From Vanrija pseudolonga (taxonomy: Eukaryota; Basidiomycota; Tremellomycetes; Trichosporonales; Trichosporonaceae): 64,000 nucleotides of DNA. Below, in pieces: positions 33,049 to 44,153 of the stretch; within the stretch, counting starts at the first letter, position 1; each line of letters opens with the position of its first letter. Under the pieces are notes generated by a model. It was not told the origin of the DNA. It saw nothing but the letters and a program-made list of their open reading frames with translations, and did no database searches. The DNA lies in the NCBI RefSeq assembly GCF_020906515.1, contig NC_085854.1, positions 1,984,001 to 2,048,000 on the forward strand, read 5' to 3'. Both the position numbers and the translations under genes were made by a program.

Positions 33049-35002
33049 CTACTCTTCGTCGTCAAAGAAGACGACGCTGGGGGGGGGGGGGGGGGTCAGC
33101 AAGGCTGGCAAACTCCACTGCAGGACGGTTGTCCTCCACGCCGCACTCACTTCACCGTCATGTCATCGCGCATATACCGCGACACCTTGCCGTGCAAGCT
33201 GAGAAGCTCGCCACGCAGCTTGCGGTCGCCGCCGCCGAGCGCGTTGCGGATCAGATGCGTGGCAGCGTTCTCATCACCCTCGAACGCCCACTGGCCGTCG
33301 GTGCGCTTGCCCTTCCCAGGCAGGTCCTCGACAGGGTAGGGACGCGGCTCGGTCGTCTTGACCGTGAACTCCTCAGCCAGCGTCTTCTTGCCCACGTCCG
33401 GGCGCTTCGGGTTGGCAATGTATGCTGCCATCAGGAGGGTGGCTTCTTCAGACGTGATGCGGTCCCACACTGGGGTGTCAGAATACCGTGTGACAGGCTC
33501 TACACGGCCAGTCACGCCTACTCACATCCGTCCGTCGCCAGCACCAAAAACTTCAGCTTCTCCTCTCCCTGGTGCAGCGTCCGGTGCGACACCTCGGGCC
33601 GGGCCGTCACGTACGGCGGGGTGAAGTTCCAAGGACGGGACGCACGAGGCTTGGCGCCCTCGGCGCGGAACACGTCGGCGACGGCCTGGCTCTGCGCCGA
33701 CGTCCACTTGTACACTGCGTCGCCGAAAGCGCGGGTCGGCTGCAGGCCACCCTGCACACGCCCGTTGCGGATGACCGTGTCGGCCTCGTACGACGGGTGC
33801 TCGGAGCGCATCCTGGGGGTGTGAGCTGCATTTCAAGGGAGTCGTAGCTCACCTCGCCACTTCCCGCGGGTTCTCGCCCATCTGGTCCTCAGTGAGGACG
33901 TCGCACCGCCAGCTGCCATCGGCCACCTGCCACCCCGCCACGGCACGGCAGTCGCCCGCAACAGCGACATACAACCCGTCGTTCTCGGCATCGACGAACG
34001 CCGTAGCGGTCACTGCACCAGCCGCGGCGGGCTGGGCGAGGGCGACGAACTTCTGACGCGCCTCGACCGCGTCCTCGGCCGCAAGGAGGGACGGGAGCTG
34101 CCGGATAGGCGCCTGACAGATGTTGTCATCGAGCTGAACGTAGCTGCGGACGTTAGCACCGTTATGAATCAGGGCAACAGGCGAGCCGGCGTCGGCCTAG
34201 TGGGCATCGGTAGTCGAGTAGTCCCAACACCCACGGCCTCCGGGTCCGACGTCCCGCGACCTCCGCACCCCACTCACGCAGTCTGAAGCACCCGCGACAC
34301 GTTCAATGGGCTCCAGACCTTGGCCCAGGTCAGCACGTCGGTGAGCTTGTCGTACCAGCTGCGGCCGGGGACGATGCCGGCTTGCAGACCAGCAAGGTAG
34401 AGCGCGATAGTGGGGTGGAGCGTCTTGCTCAGCAGCTGGCTCGTCGCATCACCAGCGTGTCCATCAATGACTGAGAGGAGGACAAGGTCGCGGTGTCCCG
34501 GGTGGTTGGCCTTTCCCTCGACGTCGCCGGTTACCCACCATCCCTTCGCCTGGCCACGGGGGACAATGTCGCCCGCCGAGCGGTCCTCGCAGGGCTCATT
34601 CGACGCGACGTGGTTCGTGTCCCACTTGACCACGGGGTTCCCCTTGCGTCCGACGGCGGTCGTTTCCTCGTGCTCGTGGAGCATGGCCTCGAGCTCGGCC
34701 TCGGGCTTGCGCTGGAAGTTCCACGTCTTGACCCCGGCCGACGTGTTGATCGTCACCGTGAACCCGGGCTCCGTCTTCTCCGGGCCGGCGAGTCCCATGG
34801 ACTTCCACTCGTAGTAGTACAGCGCGGCCGACGCGACGAGCAGCGTGCCGGCCACGATGGCGTTACGCCTGATCGTCATCGGCGACTGTTTGTTGCCCGA
34901 GTTCCCCGTGCTGAACCGCACAGGTGTGGCGCGCACGCCGGCACGCATATGCGGCGCGAGGCGCACAGCGCGCAGAGCGTGTGTCGGAGTCCTTGAGAGC
35001 AT
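33049..35002 (-). CDS. PTC5: mitochondrial PP2C protein phosphatase (pyruvate dehydrogenase phosphatase type)
   Basis: Five exons, 35002-34278, 34143-33853, 33812-33526, 33469-33151 and 33076-33049, give 549 residues, close to yeast Ptc5. The N-terminus is Arg-rich with an amphipathic targeting pattern, followed by one membrane segment (IVAGTLLVASAALYYYEW), consistent with the inner membrane or intermembrane space. The metal-binding phosphatase motifs are VIDGHAG, VAVAGDCRAV, LATDGLWD and RDDMTVNVVFF. The last intron, 33077-33150, has a polypyrimidine tract of 17 consecutive C between a GCTGAC branch site and the CAG acceptor. Without splicing the protein would end just after DDMTVK. The first motif has Ala in place of the usual second Gly of DGHGG. 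Role by family: dephosphorylates the pyruvate dehydrogenase E1 subunit. Confidence 0.85.
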
Positions 35003-35274
35003 GGGGTGAAAGGAGAGAGTGAAATGAACAAGGAGCGTTGTTGACAAAGTGTTATGGGGCAAAGTTGGGTCGACGCCGCCGAGTTGTGCCATTTCATCCA
35101 CGACGCCTCCACCCACCCCCTGAGATGATCGCGCGCCGGTTGTTTCCACCCCCCCAACAAGTCGCCGCCGCCGCCGCCGAAGGAGCCGCCGAGTCCGAGC
35201 AGCAACAACGCGCGTCAACATCGACCTCAACATCTTTTGTATCGATTATTTGACCATCAACCCACCCCATCGCC

Positions 35275-36690
35275 ATGGTGCTCTCACTGGCCCTCGCCTA
35301 CATAGGGGGCATGGCCACCTTCTCCCAGGTCTTCCTATCCTTGCCCATGGCGCTCGACCTGCTAGGTGAGTCGAGGCGGCACTTTCGTCCAGCGCTTACC
35401 TCTAGGCCCGCCATCGTTCCTCCTCCTCTCGCTCCTCTTCACGCTCCACCACTTCCTGTACAGCACACTGAGGCTACTGTGCAAGAACACGATCCTCGCG
35501 CCGCTCATCTTCCTCCTCTCGCTCCTCTCCCCCGTCATCTCGGGCGCCTGCGTCCTCCTCACCCTCTACTACTACCTCTACCCCCCGCAGGCGGGCAACA
35601 CGGCCGGGCACATCCTCGTCAACGTCCTGCCATACCTGTACGCGTCGATCCTCCGATGGGTCTCGCCCCTCTTCACGCTCCTCGAGGGCATCTCGACGCT
35701 GCTGGTCATCCAGGTCGTCGGCCGAGTCGGCAAGGGCTGGGCAGATGACGACGAGAAGGAGGAGGGACTGGAATGGCGCTCGCTCGTCGGCCTCGTCGTC
35801 GCAGCACTCGTCTACTCGGCTGGTCTGTGGCTCATCATCTGGGTAAGTGCTGCGTTGCTACTCGAACTCGGGTGGACACCCTGACGCCCCCGCCCAGGCC
35901 TTCCCCGCCGCCCCGTTCCCCGCCTTCCTCCTCGGCGCGGTCCTCGCCTCGACCCTCTTCCTCAGCTTCATCGGCTTCTCGCTCCGGCGTACGAATGTGC
36001 TCGAGACGAGTCTGGTACTCTTCTACGTGGCCTACTCGGCGTGGATCTCAGCGGCTGAGGGCGCGATGGAGTGAGTATTTCTCGGCTGCAGACCTACTCA
36101 CACCCTAGGCCTCGGCAGTACGGCTCGAGCTGGCTGAGCCACGATTGGGCTGTGCCCAAGTCAGTTTCGGCGCCCAACGTCAACACGCTTGCGCACATTG
36201 CCTACGGCAACCTGTTCGACTCGTTATGGCATGTGTCGCTTTCCCTGCCGCCACATCTCCTGCTCTCGCTCATCTACCGTGTTGTGGTCCTCCACTTCGC
36301 TGCCCGCATCGTGCCCGTCATTCGCAAGTCTACAGGGTGGGACGGCGAGTCGGACGCCGTGCCAAACTTCTGGGACGGCAGAAGTCTTGGCGAGGAGCCT
36401 GCGGTGGGTGTGGTGCTGATTCGATCGACCTCACCACTGACTCCTCAGAACATGCGTATCACGACCATTGTCCTGTCATACCGCCGGCCCATCCTCATCG
36501 CGGTCTACACCCACCTGTTGCGTAAGTACCGTTACCCGCTCCCGCGCTCACCCCAGTCCTCGACGCCGGCTCCCAAACATGGTGGCGCTGGATCAACATC
36601 ACCCTCTTCCTTGCCGTCTGGAGCCTGGAGCTCCTCTTGGACGCCGACGACGACGCGGAGAGCAGCGTTGGACGATGGAAGGTCGAGTAG
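35275..36690 (+). CDS. ICE2: ICE2-like multi-spanning ER membrane protein
   Basis: Six exons, 35275-35365, 35406-35842, 35898-36070, 36109-36403, 36449-36521 and 36557-36690, encode 400 residues with about nine or ten hydrophobic helices. The opening MATFSQVFLSLPMALDLLGP, the stretch FTLLEGISTLLVIQVVGRV and the closing WWRWINITLFLAVWSLELL agree with the fungal Ice2 family, which affects ER inheritance, ER-plasma membrane contacts and lipid metabolism. No catalytic motif is expected. It diverges from the PP2C gene with 272 bp between start codons. The family call rests on overall pattern and a few stretches, so it is less certain than for the enzymes. Confidence 0.7.
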
Positions 36691-36800
36691 CATCAAAACA
36701 CCCACACACGCGCACGCGCGCCCAAGTGCACCCCTGCGCATATACAGTACCAATAGTGCATGCAACAGGTTCTAATGACAAATGATCTATCTCCTAATGC

Positions 36801-38443
36801 TCATCTCGTCTCCAGCGCCTCGGTGCCGTACTCGCCGCGCCGACGTGCCCGCTTCTGCCCCTTGAGCACCGCCTGCTCGCGCTTCCGCTTCTCCCTCGCG
36901 AGCACCTTCTCCTCGTGGTCGGCACATCCCTGGCCCACCAATCCACCGCCCTGCGCGAGCTTGTTCGCCTCCTCGGGGTCCATGCCGCCCAGCACTGCGT
37001 TGTGCGCGCGGCAGTGCGTGAGACACATCGTGTTCGCGCACTTGGCAGCGGCGGTAGCCCCGCACTTCCACGCCGTGCCCTTGCACGAGTCGACGTGGTT
37101 GGCCGGGCGCTTTGTCGCCTGCTCGGTCGCCGTCGCCAGCTTGTTGGGCATGAACTCGCCCTTGGCGATTTCCTCCATCCGGCCGCGGATGTACGGCTGC
37201 GACACCCAGTAAGGAAGGGGCCTGTACCCTGTCCCCTTGTCGATCGTGCTCGCCTTGACGGACAGCTTCGGCTCGTCGGCCGCACACAGCGCCTCGATCT
37301 TGTCCAGGAGCGCGCGGTAGGCCGTCGTCCGTCCGTCCTCGTCCATGCCCGTCGCCGTGATCTGCTCGCGCACTTCGCGGTGCCGGTCGAGGGTTGGCTT
37401 GAGCAGGCGGAACATGTGCGCCTTCACCGCCGATCCCAAGGTCGGCGTCTCGAGCGAGTCGACAATGTCGAGGTATCGGCGGGCGAGGAACAGGCTAGAG
37501 GTGTACGCGTGCTCGTGGTCGGCAGGCATGAAGACTGCCGGGTTGTGCAGGTTGCCTTCGGCGGACATGACGCCGTCGACGCCGGTCTGCTCGAGACATG
37601 CGTCCACGTCCTCGCGGTAGAGGATATTGCCGTTGGCGAAGACGGGGACCTTGACTGCCTTCTTGACCGCCGCGATCTGCTCCCAGTCCGCGACACCAGT
37701 GAGCTGGCCCTTCATCTCGCGCGTGCGACCGTGGCACGTGAGGATCTGGGCGCCGGCCGCCTCGAGCATCTGCGCGTAGCGCACCGTCTTCTCGACGTCG
37801 GGGAACACGCGGAACTTGGCGGTGACAGGTACCTTGAGGTTCTTGTGGAGCGTCGAGATGAGCGAGTGGATCAGCTCCCACTCGTCCTGGAGGAAGCTGC
37901 CGTAGTGCCCCTTCTTGGCAATGCCCTGGGGGCAGCCGAGGTTGATGTCGACGGCGTCGACGCGGTCCTGCACCTTGAGCGCAGCCTCGAGGAGGACCTC
38001 GGGGTCGTTGGCGCAGAACTGGGCGAACAACGGGCGGTCACCACCCTCGACGCCGACCAGGGTCTCGTGCGACCCCTCCTCGTCGGTCGACAGGTTGAAG
38101 AGCGTGTCGGCACCGTTCCCGCGCGAGCTGTTGAACACCATAGAGTGGATCATCGGCGTGTAGGACAGGTGAGCGCCGCCCACGTATCGCGTGTATGTGG
38201 TGGACGAGCCCTCGGGTGTGATCTTGGTCGACGGGCCAGCCATGTCCTCTGGAAGTGGGGACTTGGAAAGCAGTCGCCAAGCCTTGGGGTGAGTGACTAA
38301 CCACAAGTGGGGGAACTCACCAACTCGCTCTGGTCGACCATTGGTGCGACGACATACTGCGGGCTTCCGATGCTCTTGTAGAAGTCGTAGCCGCCAAGCT
38401 TCTCGTGCAGTGGCTCGACGCGCTCAAACGCGTTGACCGTCAT
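36801..38443 (-). CDS. DUS1: tRNA-dihydrouridine(16/17) synthase
   Basis: FMN-dependent reductase that makes dihydrouridine in the D-loop of tRNA. Exons 38443-38321 and 38282-36801 (38-nt intron) give 534 residues. The N-terminal YVVAPMVDQSELAWRLLS is the Dus1 signature, split by the intron. The catalytic Cys is in DINLGCPQGIAKKGHYGSFL, with FMN contacts in TAKFRVF, LTCHGRTREMKG, VPVFANGNI and GVMSAEGNL. An insertion of about 20 residues follows the first helix. The C-terminal region holds several Cys and His (CKGTAWKC, CLTHCRAH) and ends in a Lys/Arg-rich tail probably used to bind tRNA. It diverges from the kinase gene at 39099. Confidence 0.92.
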
Positions 38444-39098
38444 GGCGGCGGCAGCTGTTCTGATGGATCGGGTAGGGGGAAGGGTGGCGCGTGTGGCGCG
38501 GGCGAGGGCTCCGGAAATGGAGCGAGAGAGTGACAGCGTGAGGCGACGGTGGCCTTTGAGCTATGCCAGAGCCTAGGTGGGGCGATGAGTCTGGGTGTGT
38601 TGGGTAAAGTAATGGCGACAGCAACAACAACAACAACTGATAACGACCTGGTCAACCTCGCCGCTCATCGACTTTTTTCCAGGGCAACGACCGTGGATCA
38701 CGTGACTATTAGGAAGTGATTAAGATGGTTGCTGTAATGGCGGCCCAATCTTGAATACAAATTCCTAATTGGCCGAGCTGTCGGCGGCGGCACGGGGTCG
38801 CCTGAGATGCTGCAACCTCCCCGTCCCGCTTGTCGACACGACATCTTTCAACTCGACCTTGCTCGCATCTCATCCAGCAGCTGGTCTCTGCGGCTCCAAC
38901 CTAGACCCCTAGACCCACCATACACGACGAATCGCGGGCCGATTCCACGACTCCTCTACGCACCGACCACTAGACCCAGCGCTCTGCCCCCCGCCCACTC
39001 TCCACGCTCCTCAACCGACCTTTGTCAACACCCTCCCTCCCCGCGGGGAGGCAGCCGACTGGAATCGCCCGCAACAACAAGACTCACACCACGCAACC
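38444..39098. other. divergent promoter region
   Basis: 655 bp between the DUS1 and kinase start codons. It includes an AT-rich patch near 38700-38770 (for example GTGATTAAGATGG and CTTGAATAC). No gene is seen. Confidence 0.5.
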
Positions 39099-41782
39099 AT
39101 GTCGCCCACGGAAACCGCGTACCTCAGCGCCATTGCGCGGCAGCCTAAAGATGCGCTGCCAGAGCAGATCTACGAGGTGGGTGAAATGGTCCAGGCGGGC
39201 AGCTGACAGTATAGAAACTCGAGATGGTGGGCAAAGGCGCGTACGGCGCAGTGTACCAGGGCAAGCATACCGGAACAGGCCACATTGTCGCGCTGAAGAT
39301 CATCAACCTCGACACCGAGGACGACGACGTGCAGGACATCCAAAAGGAAGTGTCCCTCCTCCAGCAGTTAATGAAGAGCTTTGCCTCGGCTGCGGCCACT
39401 GGCCCGAACGCCGCGGCGACTCCCATGCCAAACGTCATCAAGTACTACGGCAGTATGATGGACGGCCCGAGAGTGTGGATCATTATGGAGTATGCGGAAG
39501 GTGGAAGTATCCGCACTTTGGTGAGTGAGACCTGGGGGAATGTCGTGCTGACGATCAGTCGAGAGCCCAGCCCCTCAAGGAGATGCACATCTGTTTGATC
39601 ATCCGCGAGGTCCTCGTGGCGCTCACATTCTTGCACAAGAACGGCATCATTCACCGTGACATCAAGGGTGGGTTGACACAGCCGGGCGTTGCTGACCCAA
39701 TGCAGCCGCCAACATCCTCTTGACGTCGAACCCGACCCGTATCCTGCTGTGTGACTTTGGTGTCGCTGCCCTTCTCGCGTCCAACACTTCTAAGCGCTCG
39801 ACATTTGTCGGCACGCCGTACTGGATGGCGCCGGAAGTGGTGACCCAGGGCAAGCTCTACGACGTCAAGGCCGACATCTGGAGTCTGGGAATCACGCTTC
39901 TCGAGATGGCGCACGGCGAGCCACCAATGTCGGGTCAGCCCGCGGCGCACGCCGTCAAGATTCTTGGGGACAAGAAGCTTCGCGCACCGAGACTAGAAGG
40001 TGGTACTTGGAGTAAGGACATGCGCGACTTTGTCGTTGCGTGTCTGAACGAGGAGCCAAGCGATCGCTCCAGCGCCGAGGAGCTCAGCAAGATGAAGTGG
40101 CTCAAAAACCAGGCCAAGGCTCCGCTCACGCCCCTCAACGAGCTCATGGTCCGGTTCAAGAACTGGAAGGACCAGGGCGGCCAGCGGCAAAGTCTGCAGC
40201 CTGGCATCGGCGCACAAGTGGAAGACGACTCGGCGACTATGAGCGGCGAGGACTGGAGCTTTGTGAGTAGCGTGTTAGACTTCGAAGATGTCGCTAACAC
40301 CTGCCCCAGACTGTCAAGTCGCGCATGAGCATGCTCTCTGACCTCCCCTCGGACGACCAGAAGCCGGCGCCGCCGCCAGAGTCCTTGCGTCGCCTGTTCC
40401 AGGACGACAGCCTCGACTCTGATCCGTTCCAGTCGACACTGCAGCACCAGTCGACGTTTGCCCACCAGCAAGCATTGCCGCCTGTTCCACCTATTGCGCC
40501 GCCCATTGAACCCAAGTCACCTCTCCGTGCGCTTGTTGCCGCCGAGAAGAAGGATGACGGGGACAATGACGGTGGCACGGTTAGACAACGTAAGCCACCC
40601 GGCTTGTTCATTGTCACGAACCCGTCCAACCCGACGGCGACAACCTCAACCATTGGCAGCAGCGAAGAGTCGTCACAGCCGACACCGTTAGCACGTCCTC
40701 CTCTCCGCACCAAGGCCAGCCTCGACACGTTTGCCTCGGCGCCGACGAGCCGCTCACAGCCCGAGATGCCGCGGGCTGCGCCTGGGGTCCGGAGACCGAG
40801 TGGCTCGGATGCCGCTGGCCTCCGAGGCTTCCAGTTCCCGCTCATGACCGGTGCGAACAAGCAGCAGCCTGCCCCGCCGCCCCAGTTCGCCCGTGACCCT
40901 CGCCGTGCACAGTCTCCATCAACCATGCCGCCGCTCAGCGACAGCCCACTTGGTCTCGGTGCCGCCCCCAACCCACCATTCGCACAAGGCCGCACGCCGA
41001 TGATGCGCCAGGCCAGTGCCACAATCATGGAGGGGCGCGCCGCTACGCATAACCAAGCGGCGCAGCAGCAGTTTGCACTTGCCCACGAAGGCCCCATCTC
41101 GCCATCAAAAGCCGCGAGAGCGCCCAACATGATGGGCGTCGGCATGATTCGGTCACGCTCTGGGTCCCGCGTCGAGGAGAACGGTCTTGCAGGCGGCATG
41201 GGCCTGCGTGACCTCCTCAAGCTATCCCCCGCCGTCCCCGACCCCGACCTCCTCCCACCTTCACCATCAACACTCACCGCGCCGAAGCCATTCGTCGCGC
41301 TGCCGTCGCCTCTCGCCATCCCGCCAGGCGGCGAGCACGAGCGGCAGAACTCTGGCTCGGGCTCGGCTCATCTCCCCAGCTCACTGGCGATGCACGCCGC
41401 GCGCCAGACGCACGGCCACGTGCACGCCAATTCAGCGTTCACCTCCAACGTGTCGTCGAACTCGTTCCCGATGCTCACACCGCCCACGCCCGGCATGCCC
41501 CCCGGCACGCAGTTCGCGCCGCCGCGACCACTCGACCTCGCAAGGCTCGACAAGACACCGGCTGTGCTAGCCGAAATCGACAGCACCGTCGACGACCTGC
41601 GGCGCTGGCTTGACGTTGTCGAGCGTGGTCTGGACGACCTCCTGCACTCCAACCCCGACGACGACGAGCATGCCCCCAGCATCCGCGCGGCGTCTCCCTC
41701 GGGCCTCCCTGTCCCCCCACCGCCCGCCCACCCTGTCAACCCCGGCGGGCTTGCGGCGCGCTCGGCCGCAAACCTCATTTGA
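39099..41782 (+). CDS. STE20-family (germinal-center-kinase type) protein kinase, Kic1/Nak1-like
   Basis: Serine/threonine kinase, 840 residues, from exons 39099-39176, 39215-39520, 39559-39667, 39706-40262 and 40310-41782. The catalytic domain is at the N-terminus: glycine loop MVGKGAYGAVYQG, VALK lysine, HRD in IIHRDIKAANILL, DFG in LLCDFGVAALL, activation segment with STFVGTPYWMAPEV. N-terminal placement and the GTPYWMAPE motif are typical of GCK kinases, including fungal Kic1/Nak1 of the RAM polarity pathway. Residues after ~300 are disordered Ser/Pro-rich, ending in a short conserved-looking helical segment (LAEIDSTVDDLRRWLDVVERGLDDLL) that may bind a partner. An insert rich in Ala/Pro sits before the alpha-C region. 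Four introns are only 38-47 nt. Confidence 0.88.
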
Positions 41783-41813
41783 TAATTGTTGTACTATAGT
41801 GTATGCATGCGTG

Positions 41814-42162
41814 CTAGAGGTACCGTTGCATGGTGGCCAGTTGCTTGGCCGATGGCTGGGAAAGGTCGCTCTCCGTCAGCGCGTCGAGGACGTGCGGGAG
41901 GACGTGGGGCCCAAGACGGGTGAGGTATCGATCGAGCTCTTCCGCTGCCTTCTCGTCAGAGGCAGCCTTTTTGAGCTTCGACCAGAGGAGGACCACCATG
42001 TCGTCGAGGCCGACAGCGATGAAGCGCATGTGCGGGCCGAGCATGGCGAGGTCCTGGCGCTTCTCAGCGAGGCGGGCCTCGGTCTCCTCCTGGATACTGC
42101 TGAACGGAGATAGCTGGAGTGGGTGAGCGGGGCAGAGTGGGGAAACGTACACTGAAGTCCAT
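41814..42162 (-). CDS. small helical protein, member 1 of a six-gene cluster (103 residues)
   Basis: Exon 1 is 12 nt (42162-42151), the intron 37 nt with donor GTACGT, exon 2 is 42113-41814. The product MDFSLSPFSSIQEE... is predicted all-helical. Its core LGPHMRFIAVGLDDMVVLLW, then a charged helix, then YLTRLGPHVLPHVLDAL, aligns with five further minus-strand genes up to 47788. A TATA-like TATATAT lies 76-82 bp upstream of the start. No signal peptide, metal motif or named family is seen. The kinase gene converges on it with 31 bp between stops. Confidence 0.68.
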
Positions 42163-42237
42163 CGCGAGGTGGGGGGGGGTTGAGTGGAGAGGTTGTCGAA
42201 GGATGGTCGAGGGGGCTATGAAGTACCCAGATGGCAG

Positions 42238-42244
42238 TATATAT
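42238..42244 (-). promoter_or_regulatory. TATA-like box of cluster member 1
   Basis: TATATAT reads the same way on the minus strand as ATATATA and lies 76 bp upstream of the start codon at 42162. Similar boxes at like distances precede several neighbours. Confidence 0.5.
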
Positions 42245-42478
42245 CCAGCGATGAGGCCACACAGATGTACTATGTACCACTTCCAGCAGTGCCCACGCGC
42301 CCACGCATGTCTCGCTCGACACGACGCCGGATCTGCCTCGTGTTAGCGGCGGCGGCGGCGGCGGTGGCGGTGGCGGGACTGCGACGAGAGGTCACAGGGG
42401 CGGGGGCGGGCATAAGTAGACGCATTTGGAACAGCAAGACATCCTCGTCCTAGTCCTTGCGGCCAGAGCCTGCATGGC

Positions 42479-42845
42479 CTACTCCGTCGCCTTCCCCTGG
42501 CAGTCGCGGAGCACCTGCAGCGTGACCAGGCCAAGGGGGTACGTGCGTATCTTCTGCAACGCGTCGTGCAGCAGCTGCCTGGGCAGTCTTGCACAAAAGT
42601 CCTCCAAGGCGGCACGCGCGTCCGCCGACGTGGGCGACGCGTCGAACGACGCGACTTTGGCGTCGAGCAGTAGAGTGACCTCGGCAAGCGTGAGACAGAG
42701 CACGCATGCCCCCTCCCCGAGACGTGCGAGCTGCGCCCTCTGGCTGTCGAGTGTGGCTAGGGAGCGCTTGTTGTCCGCTACTGTCTGGCGTCAGCTTGCG
42801 CGTGTGGGGAGGTACTTTCTCGAGTAGGGCTTGGAAGTCTTGCAT
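42479..42845 (-). CDS. small helical protein, member 2 of the cluster (111 residues)
   Basis: Exons 42845-42816 and 42784-42479 are separated by a 31-nt intron (donor GTACCT, branch GCTGAC), among the shortest introns here. The spliced start MQDFQALLEKTVADNKRSL matches MPTPDDDFKAALEKKVAEN of member 3 across the same intron position. The core LARLGEGACVLCLTLAEVTL and the following FDAS, then FCARLPRQLLHDAL are shared with member 3, making these two the closest pair. C-V-L-C forms a C-x2-C pair here. The function is unknown. Confidence 0.68.
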
Positions 42846-42990
42846 TGTGGGGGTGAGTTCTGGTGGTGGGTGGAGGGGTGCGAAGTTTAGTATGTGCATG
42901 TGTTTTGTGATGGCCTGTGCGAGCATTGTGGACTGACTGAAAGGACACGAGGACGTGCAGGGGCCCGCGCCTTCCGCGCCTAGCTCCTGC

Positions 42991-43408
42991 TCATGTGGCA
43001 CCGCCTCCTTGGCCCTCACGCAGCTCTTTTTCCGCGTGCGCGCGCGCCTCAGCCACCATTCTGAGCGTCACGTCCGACAAGCCGGCGGTACGCACAGCGC
43101 CGAGGGCATCGTACAGCACGTCGGGGGGCAGGCGTGCGCAGAAGCCCGTGAGGTCGGCCAGGGTGTGCGCGCAGCTGCGCGACGCGTCAAACGCGGCCAG
43201 CTTGGCCTGCAGCAGGTGGAGCACCTCGGCGCCCGTGACGCACATGACGCACGACCCGGGGCCGAGGGTGCGGAGCTCGTCCCGCTGGGCGCTGATTATC
43301 TTCAGGTCGCGCTGGTTTTCGGCGACCTTCTGGTGGGGGTTAGTGGCGCCGTGGCGGGAAAGGTACCTTCTCGAGCGCGGCCTTGAAGTCGTCGTCTGGG
43401 GTGGGCAT
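42991..43408 (-). CDS. small helical protein, member 3 of the cluster (126 residues)
   Basis: Exons 43408-43367 and 43329-42991 (37-nt intron, donor GTACCT). Product MPTPDDDFKAALEKKVAEN, then QRDELRTLGPGSCVMCVTGA, FDAS, FCARLPPDVLYDAL and a charged C-terminal helix. It is about half identical to member 2 by eye over the core, and the intron sits after the same E-K dipeptide, so they arose by tandem duplication of an intron-bearing ancestor. C-V-M-C replaces C-V-L-C. A TATATAT box precedes the start. The function is unknown. Confidence 0.68.
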
Positions 43409-43469
43409 TTTGGGGAGGTCAAGGGTTGGGAAGACGTGCGGATGATGGCCTGGACCTGAGGCGCCGGTG

Positions 43470-43476
43470 TATATAT
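43470..43476 (-). promoter_or_regulatory. TATA-like box of cluster member 3
   Basis: TATATAT lies 62-68 bp upstream of the start codon at 43408. Confidence 0.5.
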
Positions 43477-43654
43477 CTCTTGCAGATACACACGGGGCGA
43501 GAGAAGGGTGGTCGTTTCCTGTGCACATCTAAGGCTTGGCTGACAATGGCGTGGCGGCCATGATTCTCGACCGCCACTTCTGTGTGGCACTCGAAGAAGG
43601 CGCGAGAGACCCTCTCACCGAACACAGTTTGGCTACGAATGCATATTCTTGTAT

Positions 43655-44153
43655 TCAAGGATGAAGGAAAAACTCATCAGAAAAAGAATTCCCATCAGAA
43701 GGAGAATCCACACCAGAAGGAGAGTCATCATCAGACCACTGCGGCGGCTGTGACGAGCCATGAGAGGCCTCTGTCGACGACGACGACCCAGCCGCCTCCC
43801 GAGCAACCTGGCGGTCAAGATCAAGGATATGCTCTTTGATAAGCGTGCCGACACGCTTCGTATAGGTCGAGGTGTTGAGGCTGGCCAGGGCGGAGCGCAG
43901 TACGGGGCGGGGAAGGCGCATGGTGAAGTCTTGTAGGCAGTGGGCGGAGTGCGGGCGCTCCATGCTGAGCTCGGCCACGCGGATCTCGAGGATGAGCATG
44001 ATCTCGGTGAAGCGCAAGGGGATCGTGGCGGCGTTTAGGCCGAGGTTCGCGAGCGTCGTCCGCTGATCTGCCACTAGGTCGAGGTCGCGCCGCTGGTCTG
44101 CGGGTTAGTCCGGCGCTGACAAGACCGGACTTGCCTTCGGTGAGTTCTGCCAT
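43655..44153 (-). CDS. small helical protein, member 4 of the cluster, with a GC-AG intron (153 residues)
   Basis: Exons 44153-44135 and 44097-43655. The intron, 44098-44134, is 37 nt with an ACTAAC branch and CGCAG acceptor, but the donor is GCAAGT rather than GT. The spliced protein starts MAELTEDQRRDLDLVADQR and continues LANLGLNAATIPLRFTEIML, then FTMRLPRPVLRSAL, aligning with the cluster core. A longer C-terminus follows, rich in Ser and Asp (SSSSTEASHGSSQPP, then repeated S-D-G units). The spacing of core helices is kept but sequence has drifted more than in members 2 and 3. The function is unknown. Confidence 0.62.

Noticed and set aside
36915-38300. 461-codon plus-strand frame lying wholly antisense to DUS1
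   Set aside because: GC-rich third positions in DUS1 remove stops from the opposite strand. The frame has no family resemblance and a composition skewed to Arg, Val and Leu.
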